NCBI GenBank assembly: GCA_002167525.1
Contig: NHDV01000014.1
Coordinates: 1 to 6,329 of the forward strand
Source: Flavobacteriaceae bacterium TMED68
Lineage (GTDB): Bacteria > Bacteroidota > Bacteroidia > Flavobacteriales > Flavobacteriaceae
Length of the DNA stretch: 6,329 nt
Direction of reading: 5' to 3'
The stretch's first letter is position 1; every line of letters begins with the position of its first letter. The translations under genes were made by a program, and so were the position numbers. The notes beneath the pieces are model-generated. The model ran no database searches. It had not been told where the DNA came from and saw only the letters and a list, made by a program, of their open reading frames with translations. Below are positions 6,001-6,329 of this stretch, one piece after another.

Positions 6001-6329
6001 GTTGAGCCTTCTATAAATTTGACGTCAGGAAGTAGTAACTTAACAGTTTGTGTAGGCGAAACAGTATCAAGTACTCAAGGGGGAGTTGATATTGAATGGG
6101 ACATAACTGGTTTTGCCCTGGGAGCATCGGTTAGCCCAACTCAACTTCCGAATGGAATAGATGCATCCTACACAGAGATTCCACAAATAACTGAAATAAC
6201 TTTTGCTGGCAATGCTGCGAATTTTGATGATAATGACATTTATAGGATTACAGTTAATGGCATAGTTAATAATGTTTCTGTGGATGTAGGTGGGGGTGTA
6301 AATACATTTGAAACAATTTTACAGAGTTT
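1..6329 (+). CDS. Internal fragment of a giant secreted/surface multi-domain Ig-like/PKD-like protein (probable Bacteroidota adhesin-type protein), open at both ends
   Basis: Frame 1 is free of stop codons over the full window, giving 2,109 residues; the other five frames are broken into short pieces. The product is rich in Thr, Ser, Gly, Ala, Asn, Val and Ile, very poor in Lys (about 12) and Met (5, the first at residue 740), and has 32 Cys, nearly all placed one near each end of a roughly 85-120-residue beta-rich domain. Repeated motifs include YQWQ followed by W-(D/E)-DI, 'TIC.GG' domain openings, 'GC' near domain ends and 'T.TV' closing strands. These are typical of tandem Ig-like/PKD-like repeats in giant Bacteroidota exoproteins, often exported by the type IX secretion system. 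No signal peptide, C-terminal sorting domain, start codon or ribosome binding site lies in the window, so export and an adhesive role are inferred. No enzymatic motif was seen. No frameshift or internal stop was found, so the gene appears intact here. Confidence 0.96.
100..351 (+). other. Domain B1: short Ig-like domain of the CHU_C-associated type
   Basis: Residues 34-117. After a proline linker the domain opens with 'APGDTICSGG' (C52), continues 'ASPAGLANYEFQINGV' and closes with 'TNASGCSGTATRTVFV' (C107). This order (dTIC.Gg, then tAspaG..nYeF.vNG, then vtvtaTn.sGCsgt) is a pattern I recognise from Ig-like repeats of large Bacteroidota exoproteins. The cysteines are 55 apart, the shortest spacing of the B class. 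A disulfide between them is inferred. Confidence 0.75.
352..678 (+). other. Domain A1: Ig-like domain with YQWQ core
   Basis: Residues 118-226. Opening 'DATICPGDD' (C135), core 'TYQWQYRT' followed by 'WQDIPGATTSS', a strand ending in 'FQRLAF', closing cysteine C207 ('GVPCDA') and final strand 'SITITV'. The core tryptophan W162 and the second tryptophan W170 occupy the same relative places as in A2-A5. It sits between B1 and B2 and so interrupts the run of B domains. The cysteines are 72 apart, which gives the insertion-free reference spacing for the A class. Confidence 0.78.
679..942 (+). other. Domain B2: Ig-like domain
   Basis: Residues 227-314. Opening 'DADNIICDS' (C244), middle strand 'TIAWLVNDNPVG', a 'GTINDGDSVKVRITT' hairpin and closing 'GPGGCVYES' (C303), ending in 'TVVTV'. 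The middle strand 'aWlvNd.pvG' corresponds to 'YEFQINGV' of B1 and 'YQYFIDGAPI' of B3. K292 in this domain is the first lysine of the whole window. Confidence 0.72.
943..1248 (+). other. Domain B3: Ig-like domain
   Basis: Residues 315-416. Opening 'APAGTICGG' (C332), middle strand 'ASYQYFIDGAPISG', closing 'TAGGCTGIATTTINL' (C403). It belongs with B1 and B2 by order of motifs but is longer, with 71 residues between cysteines; the extra length is around 'VYDTDLHFEV'. The sequence becomes visibly more AT-rich within this domain. Confidence 0.72.
1249..1587 (+). other. Domain A2: YQWQ Ig-like domain with an acidic loop
   Basis: Residues 417-529. Opening 'SQNICAG' (C433); an Asp-rich insertion at residues 452-466; core 'TYQWQKR' and 'TWEDIIGATTRN'; strand 'TFFRRKST'; closing C517 and final strand 'NIITINV'. 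It is the clearest A-type domain and the best template for aligning A3-A5. The cysteines are 84 apart, longer than in A1 because of the acidic loop. Confidence 0.78.
1354..1399 (+). repeat. Three in-frame GATGGAG copies encoding the acidic loop of A2
   Basis: GATGGAG occurs at 1354, 1375 and 1393, spaced 21 and 18 bases (whole codons). It encodes the repeated Asp-Gly steps of the loop with D453, D456, D457, D459, D462 and D465. It may be a remnant of local in-frame duplication, but with three short degenerate copies chance cannot be excluded. Confidence 0.4.
1588..2289 (+). other. Domain A3: YQWQ Ig-like host domain split by nested module M1
   Basis: Residues 530-763. The front half is normal for the class: 'EVICVGD' (C557), 'IYQWQYS', 'NWEDI'. 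The back half is also recognisable: 'AKRYYRRLMT', C752 and closing strand 'HTVEV'. Between them lie about 120 extra residues, so the cysteines are 195 apart instead of 72-84, and W589 is 149 residues from R738, where the same distance in A2 is about 23. The extra segment matches the M module found four more times downstream. The host fold is probably complete once the insert is removed. Confidence 0.75.
1837..2160 (+). repeat. Nested module M1, inserted in A3
   Basis: Residues about 613-720, with no cysteine. Order: strand 'SSFTITAGG', strand pair 'FYRISVGADVFTV', then 'LIGEDNTVLGGDG', an amphipathic helix-like segment 'SIDEVLALLEYKIN', and a final strand 'ILVTVAPGS'. The match to M3 is the strongest of the set: both have Y..(I/L).(V/I)....(F/Y)TV.IGED, then GG.G, then (D/E)E(V/I), then YKI. 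Boundaries are good to within roughly 10 residues. Confidence 0.68.
2290..2592 (+). other. Domain A4: YQWQ-type Ig-like domain
   Basis: Residues 764-864. Opening 'NLVICHNTN' (C779), core 'TIVYQWYRT' with W817 in 'VWQAIAGANLS', strand 'TSFKRRATS', closing C853 and final strand 'PVTITV'. The cysteines are 74 apart, as in A1, so it carries no insert. The usual D/E before DI is replaced here by 'WQAI'. Confidence 0.77.
2593..3036 (+). other. Domain A5: YQWQ Ig-like domain with two expansions
   Basis: Residues 865-1012. Opening 'DQSICRV' (C880), acidic loop 'AETDDGVGDG', core 'NYQWQFS' and 'NNWDDIIAGN', late strand 'IVYYRLKTTRF', an EF-hand-like loop, closing C1001 and strand 'ARQIDI'. The cysteines are 121 apart. 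The extra length comes from about 30 residues between 'GN' and 'VYYRL' (with 'DTDIERRLQTLID') and from the 12-residue loop before C1001. The first expansion does not clearly match the M module. Confidence 0.72.
2959..2994 (+). other. EF-hand-like putative calcium-binding loop in A5
   Basis: Residues 987-998 read DINNNNILDAGE, which fits the spacing D-x-N-x-N-x-I-x-D-x-x-E of a 12-residue calcium loop (positions 1, 3, 5, 9 and 12 have possible ligands; hydrophobic Ile at 8 is shifted to 7-8 as 'IL'). The flanks are beta strands, not helices, so this would be a calcium loop in a beta domain, as is common in bacterial exoproteins. Calcium binding is inferred. Confidence 0.5.
3037..3306 (+). other. 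Domain C1: 'A-T-G...IPGG / tIsGiP' Ig-like domain without insert
   Basis: Residues 1013-1102. Opening 'GQTVCIGTAIDPITFQY' (C1031), then 'SATGIRLVNIPGGLT', strand 'KTITISGIPTGTG', a strand 'FVRVTTEGTTC' with C1091 and final strand 'QHLVRV'. This order (vCigtai..ItY, gatga.v.glPaGvt, vtIsGtPt.sG, ytVtt.g.C) is a repeat type I recognise from large Bacteroidota exoproteins. The cysteines are 60 apart, the insertion-free reference for C2-C4. Confidence 0.76.
3307..3669 (+). other. Domain D1: PKD-like domain with 'W..gF.G' motif
   Basis: Residues 1103-1223. A long leader ('IPDYILIDNEAGG' and following) precedes C1142. The core is 'YNWFISPPDAGTI', 'TGFATWNDGFIGDVTI' and 'VVAVGCDGSATATL' (C1209), closing with 'TVVTV'. 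A third cysteine, C1158, lies in 'FSACYNDG' and has no counterpart in D3. The tryptophans W1173 and W1192 match W1525/W1527 and W1544 of D3. Confidence 0.73.
3727..4116 (+). repeat. Nested-type module M2, in the linker between D1 and D2
   Basis: Residues about 1243-1372, no cysteine. Order: strand 'SEIIYIRENAG', strand pair 'RFNISLNGVRYTF', acidic stretch 'ETTDTDVPADG', helix-like segment 'TSAQIAQQLRDLIN', strand 'GLFTATSGSF', a 'GDANNNGLNDD' loop, strand 'GFVRITAQY', then a Pro/Gly-rich loop (residues 1349-1362) and strand 'MRISFSVTKS'. Its first half aligns with M1, M3, M4 and M5. Unlike those it lies between domains: the gap from C1209 to C1396 is 187 residues, where other inter-domain cysteine gaps are mostly 27-51. 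Confidence 0.62.
4117..4464 (+). other. Domain D2: PKD-like domain
   Basis: Residues 1373-1488. Opening cysteines C1396 ('EVICGVS') and C1406 ('EPICET'), then 'TPNTQYFSTASNYASIRYAI', 'SNTIDWNAGFHGTFNI' and 'SYATGCDGF' (C1472), ending 'RTVRIY'. The 'W-N-x-GF-x-G' motif matches D1 and 'W-E-P-GF-SG' of D3. As in D1 there is a third cysteine near the front. A further 'SPGSLVG' segment lengthens the central loop. Confidence 0.7.
4465..4716 (+). other. Domain D3: PKD-like domain, shortest of its class
   Basis: Residues 1489-1572. C1507 ('LPNCPPQAG'), core 'VTWSWNNETAGTLNSVTG', then 'LVTWEPGFSGTVIITATS', C1561 ('FGCGAAS') and closing strand 'RTIVI'. The motif 'aGtl...tG.v.W.pgFsGtv.I.a...GC' is the textbook-like version of the class. 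The cysteines are 54 apart with no third cysteine, so this is the best template for D1 and D2. Confidence 0.76.
4717..5352 (+). other. Domain C2: Ig-like host domain split by nested module M3
   Basis: Residues 1573-1784. Front half 'QSVCVGSTITPIRYEL' (C1592) and 'GAATGADVTGIDDLN' match the C1 opening. Back half 'FIEISGTISS', 'TYQYTVRTSGGNC' (C1773) and 'EAQGFISV' match the C1 'TITISGIPT' strand and closing. About 120 residues separate the halves; the cysteines are 181 apart against 60 in C1. Confidence 0.75.
4876..5217 (+). repeat. Nested module M3, inserted in C2
   Basis: Residues about 1626-1739, no cysteine. Order: 'ENQIDRFVISANYTDVGD', strand pair 'QYTLNIDFIPYTV', 'TIGEDATAAGGAG', helix-like 'DTLEEIVQVFVYKIT', strand 'GTFTLTSAGF', then 'ITFSRTVV' leading back into the host. 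It aligns with M1 across the IGED, GG.G and YKI positions and with M4 at the 'NQI' entry. It lies in the loop after the host's 'VTGI' and before the 'IEISGT' strand. Confidence 0.68.
5353..5997 (+). other. Domain C3: Ig-like host domain split by nested module M4
   Basis: Residues 1785-1999. Front half 'GQIICNNSIGALSPIIYDV' (C1803), 'SGASTINVNW' and 'RPTGID'; back half 'SVTIFGDPTIVG', 'FGFTISTVNNAFGC' (C1984) and 'SLTGSVTV'. These match C1's 'pIt', 'IPGG', 'ITISGIP' and closing strands. The cysteines are 181 apart, exactly as in C2. Compared with C1 the surplus is 121 residues. Confidence 0.75.
5509..5856 (+). repeat. Nested module M4, inserted in C3
   Basis: Residues about 1837-1952, no cysteine. 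Order: 'QNQISTINIGGVDADV', strand pair 'DYIININSTSVSYTV', acidic/Asn stretch 'PQNDNE', helix-like 'VVDILNGLRTQIINAN', strand 'NSLRITSRNGLPFSL', then a Ser/Gly-rich return to the host. The entry point follows the host's 'PTGI' and the exit precedes 'VTIFGDP', the same place as M3 and M5. Confidence 0.68.
5998..6329 (+). other. Domain C4 (front only): Ig-like host domain split by M5, cut by window end
   Basis: Residues 2000-2109. Opening 'NLTVCVGETVSS' (C2017), 'VDIEWDITGFALGASV' and 'LPNGID' are the front half of a C-type domain. The back half and second cysteine lie beyond the window. 'LPNGI' is the clearest version of the conserved turn after which the M modules enter. Confidence 0.72.
6163..6329 (+). 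repeat. Nested module M5 (front only), inserted in C4
   Basis: Residues about 2055-2109. 'EIPQITEITFAGNAANFDD' followed by the strand pair 'DIYRITVNGIVNNVSV', 'DVGGGV' and the start of the helix-like segment 'NTFETILQS'. It aligns with the first half of M1-M4 and begins directly after the host's 'LPNGID'. The rest is outside the window. Confidence 0.62.

Noticed and set aside
1..6329. Pseudogene or frameshift
   Set aside because: The frame is continuous and every domain can be followed from opening to closing strand; where a domain looked broken (A3, C2, C3) the reason was an in-frame nested module.
1..6329. CRISPR array, tRNA, rRNA, insertion sequence or attachment site
   Set aside because: No regularly spaced exact repeats, cloverleaf-like sequence, inverted repeat ends or transposase motifs were seen; the repetition is at protein level and strongly diverged in DNA.

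Overview
The whole 6,329-base window is a slice from inside one very large protein-coding gene on the + strand. Reading frame 1 runs from base 1 to the last base without a stop codon (2,109 full codons plus two bases). Neither the start nor the end of the gene is present, and no non-coding stretch, RNA gene, promoter or terminator was found. The translation is a chain of about 16 beta-rich, immunoglobulin/PKD-like domains of the kind found in giant secreted or cell-surface proteins of Bacteroidota (Flavobacteriia/Cytophagia, often marine). Such proteins are usually exported by the type IX secretion system and may end in a gliding-motility-associated or other T9SS C-terminal domain. That end is not visible here, so the export route and the adhesin role are inferences.

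Layout by domain class (my own letters): B0 (tail only)-B1-A1-B2-B3-A2-A3-A4-A5-C1-D1-D2-D3-C2-C3-C4 (cut by the window end). B domains are short 'tIC.G...GC' Ig-like units. A domains carry a 'YQWQ...W-D/E-DI..GA...' core. C domains carry a 'vC.g..i.pI.Y...gA(T/S)...LP.G' opening and a 'tIsGtP' strand. D domains carry 'W...(P)..AGt...tG...W..gF.G.v.I...a.GC'. Almost every domain has one cysteine near its start and one near its end, giving a regular ladder through the window.

The most interesting observation is a second, cysteine-free module (M1-M5), about 110-150 residues long and recurring five times. Each copy has a strand pair of the form [YF]-x-[IL]-x-[IV]...[YF]-T-V, then an acidic/glycine stretch, then an amphipathic helix-like segment, then another strand. 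Four copies sit inside host Ig-like domains. M1 lies in A3, and M3, M4 and M5 lie at the same point of three consecutive C domains. M2 lies in the linker before D2. The paired cysteines of the host domains are pushed apart by about 120 residues where a module is present. This looks like a scaffold of Ig-like domains decorated by one nested domain family.

Other notable properties are a drop in G+C from about 45% (first 600 bases) to about 36% (2401-3000), with a matching change in arginine codons; strong lysine depletion; acidic loops before two YQWQ strands; and an EF-hand-like loop in A5.
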